From NCBI RefSeq assembly GCF_004348525.1, contig NZ_SMKG01000008.1:1-64000 (forward strand): a stretch of 64,000 bases of DNA, written 5' to 3'. The DNA comes from Micromonospora sp. 15K316 (GTDB taxonomy: Bacteria; Actinomycetota; Actinomycetes; Mycobacteriales; Micromonosporaceae). The translations under genes were made by a program, and so were the position numbers. The notes beneath the pieces are model-generated. The model saw nothing but the letters and a program-made list of their open reading frames with translations. It did not search any database and was not told the origin of the DNA. Shown piece by piece: positions 30,861 through 38,719 of this stretch (position 1 is the stretch's first letter; each line of letters opens with the position of its first letter).

Positions 30861-31730
30861 GTGGCGCGCAGCCGGAGGGTGACGGTCAGCACCGACGTCC
30901 ACGGGCACACCGCCGGCTGGGCGGAGACCGAGCCGGCCCCGCCGTCCGCACCGGATCCCACCGCAGCGGCCTTCTTCGACGTGGACAACACGATGATGCG
31001 GGGCGCCTCGATCTACTGGTTCGCCCGGGGGCTCGCCGCCCGCAACTACTTCACCACCGCCGACCTGGCCCGCTTCGCCTGGCAGCAGCTCCGGTTCCGG
31101 TTGCTCGCCCGGGAGCACGCCGGCGACATGTCCCAGGCCAGGGACGCCGCGCTCGCGTTCATCGAGGGCTGGCGGGTGGACGACATGGAGCGGCTCGCCC
31201 AGGAGATCTTCGACGAGATGATGGCGCCGCGCATCTGGGTGGGCACCCGGCAGCTCGCCCAGCGACACCTCGACGCCGGGGAGCGGGTCTGGCTGGTGAG
31301 CGCCGCGCCGGTGGAGATCGGCCGGGTGATCGCGTCCCGGCTCGGGTTGACCGGGGCGATCGGCACGGTCGCCGAGGTGGTCGACGGCGCGTACACCGGC
31401 CGCCTCGCCGGCGACCTGATGCACGGGCCGGCGAAGGCCGAGGCGGTGACGCAGCTCGCCGCCGTGGAGGGGCTCGACCTGGTCCGCTGCGCCGCCTACA
31501 GCGACTCGGCCAACGACCTGCCGCTGCTGCACACCGTGGGCCGGCCGGTGGCGGTGAACCCGGACGGCGCGCTGCTGCGCCGCGCCCGGGAGCACGGCTG
31601 GGAGGTGTGCGACTTCCGCACCGGCCGTCGGGCCGTCAAGATCGCCGTACCGTCCACCGCCGTGGCCGGGGCGCTGGTCGGCGCCGTCAGCGCCGGCCTG
31701 GCGCTGCACCGTCGTCGCCGCCCGGGCTGA
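30861..31730 (+). CDS. HAD-IB family phosphatase (SerB1-like)
   Basis: 289 residues. Motif I FFDVDNTMMRG, motif II VSAAPVE, motif III/IV HGPAKAEAV and YSDSANDLPLL place it in HAD subfamily IB, with a hydrophobic C-terminal stretch (STAVAGALVGAVSAGLAL) that may anchor it. Relatives are annotated as phosphoserine phosphatase-like or phospholipid phosphatases; the acyltransferase next door favours a lipid role, but that is inference. GTG at 30861 follows GGGAGG. Confidence 0.86.
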   Translation: MARSRRVTVSTDVHGHTAGWAETEPAPPSAPDPTAAAFFDVDNTMMRGASIYWFARGLAARNYFTTADLARFAWQQLRFRLLAREHAGDMSQARDAALAFIEGWRVDDMERLAQEIFDEMMAPRIWVGTRQLAQRHLDAGERVWLVSAAPVEIGRVIASRLGLTGAIGTVAEVVDGAYTGRLAGDLMHGPAKAEAVTQLAAVEGLDLVRCAAYSDSANDLPLLHTVGRPVAVNPDGALLRRAREHGWEVCDFRTGRRAVKIAVPSTAVAGALVGAVSAGLALHRRRRPG

Positions 31731-31764
31731 CCGGCCACCGATCGCCGCTGCCGGCGACGGCGGA

Positions 31765-32811
31765 TCACGGGCCGAACGGGTCCGGGCGGCGTTCGAGCAG
31801 CTTGTGCAGGGTCTGCTGGATGGTTTCCCGCACCTGGTCGGCGAGGTTGAAGACCACCAGCGGATCGTCGGCCGAATCGGTCAGGTGCGCCGTCGGGATC
31901 GGCGGGCAGAACTCGATCAGCCACTTGCTCGGCAACGGGACCATGCCCAGCGGACCGAGCCAGGGGAAGGTCGGCGTGACCGGGAAGTAGGGCAGCTTCA
32001 GCAGCCGGGCCAGCGGCTTGATGTCGGCGAGCATCGGGTAGATCTCCTCACCGCCGACGATCGCCACCGGCACGATCGGGGTGCCGGTACGCAGCGCGGC
32101 CGAGACGAAACCACCCCGCCCGAAGCGTTGCAGCTTGTACCGGTCGGCGTAGAGCTTGCCGATGCCCTTGAAGCCCTCCGGGAAGACACCGACCAGCTCG
32201 CCCGTGCCGAGCAGCCGTTCGGCATCCGGGTTGCAGGCCACCGTGCCGCCCGACTTGCGCGCCAGCTCGGAGACGACCGGCATCCGGAACACCAGGTCGG
32301 CGCCGAGCAGGCGGAGGAACCGGTGCCCGGGGTGCCGGTCGTGCAGGGCGGTCGCGAGGATCAGCGCGTCCAGCGCCACAGTGCCGGAGTGGTTCCCCAC
32401 CACCAGGCCGGCACCGTCGGCGGGCACGTTCTCGATCCCGGTCACCTCGGTGCGGAACCAGTCCCGGTAGAGCACCCGCACCAGCGGATGCAGGACCCGC
32501 TCGGTCAGGTCCGGGTCGAAGCCGAACTCGTCGACCTCGTAGTCGCCGGAGAGCCGCCGGCGCAGGAACGCCAGACCGCCGGCCACCTTCCGGTCCCAGT
32601 GGTCTCCGGGCACATCGGTCACCGCCGACCCGGCCGGCCGCGCCGGCTCGTCCCGCTCCGCCGCCGCGTCGGGCGCCGGCTCGGCGGCAGCCGGATCGGC
32701 CGGTCGGTGTCCGTTGCGCCGCGCCGGCTCCGCGGCCGGGTCCGGCGCGTCCAGCGGTACGTCGAACCGGCCGCCCTCGGCACCCGCGTGCTCCCGCCCG
32801 GCCCCGTTCAC
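31765..32811 (-). CDS. 1-acyl-glycerol-3-phosphate acyltransferase-like (PlsC)
   Basis: 348 residues. The N-terminal 100 residues are Pro/Ala/Asp-rich and variable. The PlsC domain follows with the catalytic HX4D box (NHSGTVALD), a VFPEGFKG substrate box and TPIVPVAIVGGEE. Transfers acyl chains to a lysophospholipid or similar lipid. GTG at 32811 overlaps the stop of the upstream epimerase (GTGA), so the two are translationally coupled. Confidence 0.9.
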   Translation of the reverse strand: MNGAGREHAGAEGGRFDVPLDAPDPAAEPARRNGHRPADPAAAEPAPDAAAERDEPARPAGSAVTDVPGDHWDRKVAGGLAFLRRRLSGDYEVDEFGFDPDLTERVLHPLVRVLYRDWFRTEVTGIENVPADGAGLVVGNHSGTVALDALILATALHDRHPGHRFLRLLGADLVFRMPVVSELARKSGGTVACNPDAERLLGTGELVGVFPEGFKGIGKLYADRYKLQRFGRGGFVSAALRTGTPIVPVAIVGGEEIYPMLADIKPLARLLKLPYFPVTPTFPWLGPLGMVPLPSKWLIEFCPPIPTAHLTDSADDPLVVFNLADQVRETIQQTLHKLLERRPDPFGP

Positions 32812-33881
32812 GACCGCTCCCGGACCGCGCTCCGCACCTGCCGGATCCCGTCCAGCACGGCCTGCTCGGCGGCGGCCAACTGTTCCCGGGTCACCACGGC
32901 GCGACCGTGGTGGGCGCGGATGAAGTCGTCGAAGGCGGCGGCGGTCGAGCGCGGGGTGAACCCGTACTCGCGCTCCAACCGGCCGGTGTCCACCACCCGG
33001 CCGTGCACGAAGAGGTCGACCTGGTCCAGCCCGATCCGGCCGAACCCGAGCGAACGGGCGAGCGCGGCGGCGTTGGAGAGCCCGGGTTCCAGCACCGGGA
33101 CGGCCACCCGACCGGCCCGCCGGATCGCCTGGGCCAAGGAGAGCACGCCCGGCCCGGCGACGTTGTAGGTGCCCGGGTGGTCCTCGACGGCGGACCGGTG
33201 CAGCACCTCGAGAGCGTCGTCGAAGTGCAGGAACTGCAGCCGGGGGTCCCGGCCGAAGACGGTCGGCACCAGCGGCTGGGAGAAGTAGCGGGTCAGCGTC
33301 GTGTCGGCGGTGGAGCCGATGAAGGGCGCGAAGCGCAGGACGGTCGCGGTGACGTCGGGACGGCGGCGGCGGAAGCCGCGCACGTACCCCTCGATGTCGA
33401 GGATGTCGCGGCCGAACCCGCCACGCGGCACCTCACGGGGCTCGGTCTCCTCGGTGAAGACCGCCGGGTCCCGGAACGACGCCCCGTACGCCGCCGTCGA
33501 CGAGCGGACCACGATCTTGCGCAGCCGGGGCGCCCGCTGGCAGGCGGCGAGCAGCTGCATCGTGCCGATGACGTTCTGCTCCTTCATCGCCGCGCGGCCG
33601 CCGTGCTGCGGGTCGGGAGCGGTGACGAGCGCCAGGTGCACCACCGCGTCGACGTCCAGGTCCGCGAGGAGGTTGCCGAGCGAGCCGGCGTCGACGCGGA
33701 GCTGTTCCACCCCGTCGAGCAGGTCGGCGAACTCGCCACCGGACTCGGGCGAGTCGATGCCGATCACCCGCTCGATGCGCGGGTCGGCGGCGAGCCGGGC
33801 GGCGACGTGCGCGCCGAGGTAGCGGCCCAGCCCGGTGACGACGACGACCCCCGGAGCACCAGAGGTGCCACCGGGGGTCAT
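32808..33881 (-). CDS. NAD-dependent epimerase/dehydratase-like protein (GalE2-like)
   Basis: 357 residues of the extended SDR type. Nucleotide-binding motif VVTGLGRYLGAHVA, then VVHLALVT, VRSSTAAYGAS and YNVAGPG. The usual YxxxK active pair is not evident: the expected position reads EGYVRGF, so redox/epimerase chemistry is uncertain. The gene order (HTH, bS22, this, PlsC) is conserved with the mycobacterial galE2 region. ATG at 33881 is chosen; in-frame GTGs lie just upstream. Confidence 0.86.
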   Translation of the reverse strand: MTPGGTSGAPGVVVVTGLGRYLGAHVAARLAADPRIERVIGIDSPESGGEFADLLDGVEQLRVDAGSLGNLLADLDVDAVVHLALVTAPDPQHGGRAAMKEQNVIGTMQLLAACQRAPRLRKIVVRSSTAAYGASFRDPAVFTEETEPREVPRGGFGRDILDIEGYVRGFRRRRPDVTATVLRFAPFIGSTADTTLTRYFSQPLVPTVFGRDPRLQFLHFDDALEVLHRSAVEDHPGTYNVAGPGVLSLAQAIRRAGRVAVPVLEPGLSNAAALARSLGFGRIGLDQVDLFVHGRVVDTGRLEREYGFTPRSTAAAFDDFIRAHHGRAVVTREQLAAAEQAVLDGIRQVRSAVRERS

Positions 33882-34001
33882 CTTTCGCACCACCCTCGGC
33901 AGGCGGGATCGTGCCGGGACGACCACGGCCTGATCACCTGAGCCTCCGAGGGTCGACAGGTGGCAAGTGACGCCGTTACCGGGCCGTCGGCCCGGCGGCG
34001 G

Positions 34002-34103
34002 TCACTTGCCGAGACGGCGACGCTGGACGCGGGTCTTGCGCAGCAGCTTGCGGTGCTTCTTCTTAGCCATGCGCTTGCGGCGCTTCTTGACCACCGAGCC
34101 CAT
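34002..34103 (-). CDS. Small ribosomal subunit protein bS22
   Basis: 33 residues, almost all Lys/Arg: [20 protein letters not shown] then [12 protein letters not shown]. It is nearly identical to the actinobacterial bS22 (AURKAIP1/COX24 family) seen in mycobacterial ribosome structures, where it binds near the decoding region of the small subunit. ATG at 34103 has an AAAGG site at 7 nt; longer frames extend into the leader. Often missed because of its size. Confidence 0.93.
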   Translation of the reverse strand: MGSVVKKRRKRMAKKKHRKLLRKTRVQRRRLGK

Positions 34104-34242
34104 ACGAAAGCCTTTCGATGCAACGTGCGGGGCGGACCGGCTGCCACCACCACGCGGGTGGGCGTCGGCGACCGCTTGCGGACAACGGACCGGACCAGGT
34201 CGGGCAGCAGGGCGCACCGGGGTGCGGTCACGGTCGGGGTCC

Positions 34243-34272
34243 AGGGTAGCGGGAGACTATCAGCAGGACCAA
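34243..34272 (-). promoter_or_regulatory. Candidate bS22 promoter
   Basis: Minus-strand -35 TTGGTC (34272-34267), 18-nt spacer, -10 TACCCT (34248-34243), in a local AT-richer patch. Sigma-70-like for an actinobacterium. Confidence 0.4.
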
Positions 34273-34387
34273 CGCGGCCCCGTCGATGCACCCGCTCCCG
34301 CCGCGTCGGGGGTGCCACAGCGTGCCCCACGGACCGTTCCCCGGCGGTCAGCGGACGCGTCCCGTAGACACCTCCGCCGCTCACCCC

Positions 34388-34416
34388 TCGGGCCCGCCGT
34401 GGTCGGCCGGGCCCGA
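34388..34416 (-). terminator. Terminator hairpin after small HTH gene
   Basis: TCGGGCCCG pairs with CGGGCCCGA (9 bp perfect, 11-nt loop), about 22 nt past the stop codon at 34439 on the minus strand. Confidence 0.55.
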
Positions 34417-34438
34417 ACGCCCCGGCTGGTCCGGCGCC

Positions 34439-34648
34439 TCAGGCGGTCTCTTGAAAGGCGCCGCGAAGGTACTCGTGCACCGCGTGCTCGGGCACGCGGA
34501 ACGACCGGCCGACCCGCACGGCGGTGAGTTCACCGCTGTGCACCAGGCGGTAGACCGTCATCTTCGACACCCGCATGACCGTCGCCACCTCGGCGACGGT
34601 CAGGAACTTGACCTCCGACAGTCGACCGTCGGACTGCGACCCGGTCAT
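34439..34648 (-). CDS. Small excisionase/MerR-type HTH DNA-binding protein
   Basis: 69 residues. HTH_17-type fold: FLTVAEVATVMRVSKMTVYR then LVHSGELTAVRVGRSFRVPE and a short helix. The same small HTH gene next to bS22 occurs in mycobacteria (Rv0500A as I recall) and streptomycetes, so it is a conserved regulator rather than a phage excisionase. Targets unknown. ATG at 34648 has only a weak ribosome site. Confidence 0.9.
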   Translation of the reverse strand: MTGSQSDGRLSEVKFLTVAEVATVMRVSKMTVYRLVHSGELTAVRVGRSFRVPEHAVHEYLRGAFQETA

Positions 34649-35137
34649 GGCTCACCCGTCCCCATCCCATGCCCAGCGCGCACCCGTGCCGGCGGAATGC
34701 TCCCGCACGGACCGGCGACGCGCGTGTTACCAGTACGGTAGCGGGGCGGCTGTGACCGGCGCGATCCCTTCGTACAACTGATCATGATTCCGGCCTCGGG
34801 TTCACCCGTTCCGACCTGCCGAAATCCGCCCTGTTGCGGCGCGCGTCCCATCGCCGGGACCCGGACGCGCCGAAGTCGCTCCGCCACGCACCGGAGTCCC
34901 CGTTCGCCTGTCCGGACCGCGCGAACCGTTCGGGATCGCCCGTCGGCCGCCGGTGTAGCGCGGAAGGCGCCCGGTGGCTCCGGTGGCGCCACCGGAGCCA
35001 CCGGGCGGGTGCCCCGGGCCGCTTCCGGACGCGGCACCGGGGCTCCGCGCTGGGAGCCGGACCAGTGTCGCAGGTACGCCCCGACCACCCGACACCGGTG
35101 GATCATGAAGTCCCGGCCGCCGGGTCGGCGACGGCCG
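34649..35137. other. 489-bp intergenic region with strong palindrome
   Basis: Between the HTH gene start and the stop of the gluzincin-like gene. Contains a perfect 40-bp palindrome (34968-35007), a second imperfect GC hairpin at about 35008-35045, and an AT-richer patch near 34770-34800 that may hold the HTH promoter. Frames here lack family support. Confidence 0.5.
34968..35007. repeat. Perfect 40-bp palindrome
   Basis: Two 20-nt arms (34968-34987 and 34988-35007) are exactly complementary with no spacer; each arm repeats a GGTGGC/TCCGGTGGC-like core. About 130 nt downstream of the gluzincin-like stop (minus strand). Could be a terminator or a mobile REP-like element. Confidence 0.85.
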
Positions 35138-36424
35138 TCAGGCGGCCAGCGTGCGGATGTACGCGACGCACTGGCCGTGCAGGGTCGACCACGACTCGCC
35201 GAAGACCTCCTCGGACGCCTGTTCCGGCGGCGTGCGGTCGTGCAGCACGGCCGCCACGAAGGCGAGCAGGCGCTGCTCACCGAAACGGTCGACGAGGTGC
35301 CGGACGGCCAGGTAGCCGAGGCCGTAGCTGGCCGCGACCCGGGCGGCGGGCGCGTCGTCGGCCGGCGCGAGGTCGTCCAACCGGCCGTTCCAACCGCCCC
35401 GGACCAGCTCGCGCACCTGGGCCATGCCCTGGTAGCGGCTCACCGGCTGGCCGCCCGCGCCCGCGTACTCGGCCAGCCCTTCCACCAGCCACCAGGTGGT
35501 CCTGCCCGGGTAACCCTGTTCGGGCAGCGAGGCGGCGTGGGTCAACTCGTGCCGGAGGAGGTCGTCCAGGCCGGCGGCGGTCGTCCCGTCCGCGTTGATC
35601 ACCATCTCGTGGTGGCCACCGCCGACGGTGACCGCGTACCCGCCGGTCCACTTCGGGCGGCCGCCGCCGTACCAGCGTTCCCACTCCGCGGGGCCGGCGT
35701 AGTAGATCCGGTAGCGGTCCGGCGGCGAGCCGGCCACCGCGTACCTGTCGGCGACCTTCGCCGCCGCCTCGGCCTGGGCCAGCAGGGCGGGCAGCTTGCC
35801 GCGCAGCGCCGGCGTCGTGGCGACGCTGGTTCGCGCGCCGGTCGCCACGGCCAGTTCGCTGACCTCCCAGGGGCGGGTGCCGGTCTCCGCCGACTTGGAC
35901 TCCTCGACGGCGACGAGCCGGGGCTGCCGCCCGTCGTCGCGCCAGCGGGTGCCGGCCAGCACGGGGCTGGGACGGCAGCCGGGCACCGCGAAGCAGTACT
36001 GGAACCGCACCAGCATCCGCCACTCGCCGGGCCGGTCGGCGATGGCGGTGGGCAGGCCGGTCACCTCGGCCCGCCAGGTGGTCACCCCCAGCGCCCGCAG
36101 CGCGTTGAACCGGCGGCGCAGGTCGGTGTGCGCGGCCGGCTCGGCCACGGCGAGGAAGCCGGCGAGATCACCGGCGAGCAGGGCGGCGGACTGCCGGTTC
36201 AGCACGGTGGCGATCCGGGCGGCGAAATCACGCGCGGCCCGCGCCGGGTCGCCGGCCGTGGGATCGGCGCGCCGCACCACCGCCGGCGTGGCGGGCTCCC
36301 GGAGCGCCGCTGTCAGGATCGCCGCCGGCACACCGCAGGTGAGCAGCAGCAGTACGACCAGCGTGAGCACCGTCCACAGGGGTCGGATCCGACGCGGGGC
36401 GGCTTCGTCCAGACCGTCCGTCAC
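35138..36424 (-). CDS. Membrane-anchored gluzincin-like (peptidase MA-type) protein
   Basis: About 428 residues. One N-terminal transmembrane helix (LWTVLTLVVLLLLTCGVPAA), an NTF2-like/uncharacterised middle region (ARDFAARIATVLNRQ...) and a C-terminal zinc metallopeptidase-like domain with LLRHELTHAAS and a downstream Glu in WWLVEGLAEYAG, the gluzincin pattern. Extracytoplasmic orientation is expected. Substrate unknown. The start is uncertain: GTG at 36424 (TDGLDEAAP) is preferred to an in-frame TTG at 36445. Confidence 0.8.
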   Translation of the reverse strand: MTDGLDEAAPRRIRPLWTVLTLVVLLLLTCGVPAAILTAALREPATPAVVRRADPTAGDPARAARDFAARIATVLNRQSAALLAGDLAGFLAVAEPAAHTDLRRRFNALRALGVTTWRAEVTGLPTAIADRPGEWRMLVRFQYCFAVPGCRPSPVLAGTRWRDDGRQPRLVAVEESKSAETGTRPWEVSELAVATGARTSVATTPALRGKLPALLAQAEAAAKVADRYAVAGSPPDRYRIYYAGPAEWERWYGGGRPKWTGGYAVTVGGGHHEMVINADGTTAAGLDDLLRHELTHAASLPEQGYPGRTTWWLVEGLAEYAGAGGQPVSRYQGMAQVRELVRGGWNGRLDDLAPADDAPAARVAASYGLGYLAVRHLVDRFGEQRLLAFVAAVLHDRTPPEQASEEVFGESWSTLHGQCVAYIRTLAA

Positions 36425-36518
36425 CCGGCGAAGGGTAACGACCAAACGGTCGATCCGGCGAGGCCGGCGTCACCGACCCCACTCCGAACAGGGGTGCCGG
36501 CCGGAAACGGCGCGGCGG

Positions 36519-36866
36519 TCAGGTCGGGCGGTCGGTGAGGCGGACCAGCGCGGCGGTCGCCGCCCAGACGGCCACCAGCGCGACGCCGGGCAGCGGCCCG
36601 GCGAGTGACGCGAGCAGCGCGCCGCCGGCCGCGAACCAGGCGGCCTGGAAGCCGTACCTGGCCGGCACCGGCAGCGTGATCCGCGCCTTCGGCGAACCGT
36701 AGACGCCCCAGAGCGCGGCCAGCAGCAGCGGCACCGCGACGGCGGAGAGCAGCCGGAGCGGGAGGCCGGTCTCCAACGCCCAGCCCCACCGGGCGCCGAT
36801 CACCAGAACGGCCAGCTCCAGCAGGAACAGCAGGAGGAGCGCGAGGGCGCGGACCGACGCCCTCAT
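36519..36866 (-). CDS. YrdB-family (DUF2568) small membrane protein
   Basis: 115 residues with four hydrophobic helices (LALLLLFLLELAVLVIGARW, LLSAVAVPLLLAALWGVYG, and two more). The GVYGSPKA stretch is typical of YrdB/DUF2568. Function unknown. ATG at 36866 overlaps the TetR stop (ATGA), so it is co-translated with the regulator. Confidence 0.85.
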   Translation of the reverse strand: MRASVRALALLLLFLLELAVLVIGARWGWALETGLPLRLLSAVAVPLLLAALWGVYGSPKARITLPVPARYGFQAAWFAAGGALLASLAGPLPGVALVAVWAATAALVRLTDRPT

Positions 36867-37432
36867 GCCCTGCGCCAGTTCCGCAGCGCGGTGTCGAGCG
36901 AGGCGATCATCTCGTCGTACGAGCGGTCGAGATCGCGGGGCAGGCCGAAGCCGCCGGCCGCCTCCAGCGAGACGAACCCGTGCAGCGCGCTGCGGAGCGT
37001 CCGGGCGGCGTCGACGGCCGCGTCGCCGGTGATCCCGTAGCCGTGCAGCACCGCGTAGACGGCGCCGACGGCGCGCTCCCCGGCGGCCACGTGGTCCGGG
37101 TCGGTCGGCTCCGGCACCTGCTGGGTGGACGGGTAGCGGCCGGGGTGCCGGCGCGCGTACGCCCGGTAGGCGGCGGCCACGGCGCGCAGCGCGTCGGCGC
37201 CGGCCCGCCCGACGGCGGCCGCCGTCAACTCGTCGGCCAGCTCGGCGGTGGCGTACGCGGAGAGCTTCTGGGTGAGCGCGTCCGCGCCCCGGACGTGCTT
37301 GTAGAGGCTGGGCAGCGCGACGCCGAGCCGGCCGGCCAGCGCGGCGAGGGTGAGCTGCTCCCGGCCGACCTCGTCGACCAGCCGGGCTGCCTCTCGTACG
37401 ACGATCTGCTGGTTCAGCCCGACCCTAGGCAC
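36863..37432 (-). CDS. TetR-family transcriptional regulator
   Basis: 189 residues: N-terminal TetR HTH (VVREAARLVDEVGREQLTLA, then RLGVALPSLYKHVRG) and a C-terminal WHG-type ligand domain. The GTG start at 37432 lies 8 nt inside the end of the upstream hydrolase gene, so the hydrolase, regulator and membrane protein form one operon, probably autoregulated through the repeats at 38214-38249. Confidence 0.9.
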   Translation of the reverse strand: MPRVGLNQQIVVREAARLVDEVGREQLTLAALAGRLGVALPSLYKHVRGADALTQKLSAYATAELADELTAAAVGRAGADALRAVAAAYRAYARRHPGRYPSTQQVPEPTDPDHVAAGERAVGAVYAVLHGYGITGDAAVDAARTLRSALHGFVSLEAAGGFGLPRDLDRSYDEMIASLDTALRNWRRA

Positions 37433-38225
37433 CGGTGGTCACCGCCAGGAACGCGACGAGCTGCTCCGCCGTGCGCGCCGGCTGGTCGGCGTGCGGGTAG
37501 TGGCCGGAGTCGTCGATCATGCGGGCCTCCGCGGTGCCGAAGAGTCGCCGGGCGGCCCGCGCCTCGGCGCCCGGGTCGCGGAAGTCCGGGTCGCGGGCGC
37601 CCATGAGGACCAGGACGGGCTGCCGGACGTCGCGGGCCCGGGCGCTCCAGTGCGGCTCGACCAGGGCGACCACGCCGCGTACCGCCGCCATCCGGCCGTG
37701 CTCGCGGAGGTTGGCCACCATCGACCGCCGGTAGTCGGCGTCGTCGGCGGGACGGGTCACCGGGAAGAGCGTCCTGTGGAACATCCCGAAGAGCCGAGGA
37801 CTGCGCAGCACCACCGCCTGGGCGAGCCGCATCAGCGGGTTCGCCTCGGGCGGCTCGACGAACGCGCCGACCAGCACGATCCCGGCGACCCGCTCCGGCC
37901 CGTCGGCGGCGGCGAAGACGACCGCGGCGGCGCTGGACGAGCTGCCCACCAGGACGGCCGGGCCGCCGCCGAGGTCGTCGACCACGGCCAGCAGGTCGCC
38001 GCCGACCTCGGCCGGGGCGTACGTCGGCCAGCCGACGCTGGACCCGCCGTGCCCCCGGACGTCGACCGAGGCGACCCGGTAGCCGGCCGCGACGAGCAGC
38101 GGGACCAGGTGCCGGTAGGTGTTGCGGTTCTCTCCCATGCCGTGTGCGAGCACGACGAGTGGACCCGACCCGTGCACCTCGTACGCGATCCGTCCACCCG
38201 ATCGCTCTAGATAGCTAACACTCAT
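37425..38225 (-). CDS. Alpha/beta-fold hydrolase
   Basis: 266 residues. Oxyanion HG in LAHGMGENRNTY, nucleophile elbow LVGSSSSAA, acid in GARDPDF and catalytic His in DSGHYPHAD complete the triad. Likely esterase/lactonase or related; substrate unknown. ATG at 38225 has weak ribosome signals; an in-frame upstream start would cross the operator. First gene of the hydrolase-tetR-yrdB operon. Confidence 0.88.
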   Translation of the reverse strand: MSVSYLERSGGRIAYEVHGSGPLVVLAHGMGENRNTYRHLVPLLVAAGYRVASVDVRGHGGSSVGWPTYAPAEVGGDLLAVVDDLGGGPAVLVGSSSSAAAVVFAAADGPERVAGIVLVGAFVEPPEANPLMRLAQAVVLRSPRLFGMFHRTLFPVTRPADDADYRRSMVANLREHGRMAAVRGVVALVEPHWSARARDVRQPVLVLMGARDPDFRDPGAEARAARRLFGTAEARMIDDSGHYPHADQPARTAEQLVAFLAVTTGA

Positions 38226-38249
38226 AACCCAAAAGCTAATGGTGTTAGC
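38214..38249. promoter_or_regulatory. Candidate TetR operator region
   Basis: GCTAACAC (38214-38221) and GTGTTAGC (38242-38249) are exact inverted copies; within it GCTAA-N5-TTAGC (38235-38249) is a tighter palindrome. The AT-rich site lies at the start of the hydrolase gene and in the promoter region divergent to the glyoxalase-like gene. Confidence 0.5.
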
Positions 38250-38303
38250 CAGAATCGTCAAGGGATTGACCTCACCCCGACTTCAACTCGCACGATCGGT
38301 GAC

Positions 38304-38708
38304 ATGCCGAAGTTCCGCACCGCCGTACCGCACCTGCGTATCGCCCGCCCGAGCCGCGACCTGGCCGCGGCCGAGCGCTTCTGGGTCGACGGCCTCACCC
38401 TCGACGTGCTCTGGCGCTCCACCGCCGGCGGGCCGGACGAGCACGACCTGCTGATGCTGGGCTGGCCGGACGCGCAGTGGCACCTGGAGCTGGTCGCCGG
38501 AGGCGCACCCACCCCGACGCCGACCGAGGAGGACCTGCTCGTGCTCTACCTGGACGGGCCGGTCGACGAGGACCTGGTACGGGAACTGGAACGGGCCGGC
38601 GGGACGAGAGTCTCCGCCGGCCCGTACTGGGACCGCTGGGGGGTGACGCTGACCGACCCGGACGGCTACCGCCTGGTGATCAGCACCCGGGGCTGGTCGA
38701 ACCGGTGA
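38304..38708 (+). CDS. Glyoxalase/VOC-family protein
   Basis: 134 residues with the VOC beta-alpha-beta pattern (VPHLRIARPSRDLAAAERFW at the start; GVTLTDPDGYRLVIS near the end). Metal-dependent dioxygenase, lyase or drug-binding resistance function possible; no substrate evidence. Divergent from the tetR operon, so probably co-regulated with it. Confidence 0.87.
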   Translation: MPKFRTAVPHLRIARPSRDLAAAERFWVDGLTLDVLWRSTAGGPDEHDLLMLGWPDAQWHLELVAGGAPTPTPTEEDLLVLYLDGPVDEDLVRELERAGGTRVSAGPYWDRWGVTLTDPDGYRLVISTRGWSNR

Positions 38709-38719
38709 GCCCCCGAGCT

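Larger units (their letters stand above)
34104..34438. other. Intergenic region between bS22 and HTH genes
   Basis: 335 bp. Holds a terminator-like hairpin for the HTH gene (34388-34416) and a candidate bS22 promoter (34243-34272), with about 130 nt of leader before bS22. No other gene seen. Confidence 0.5.
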
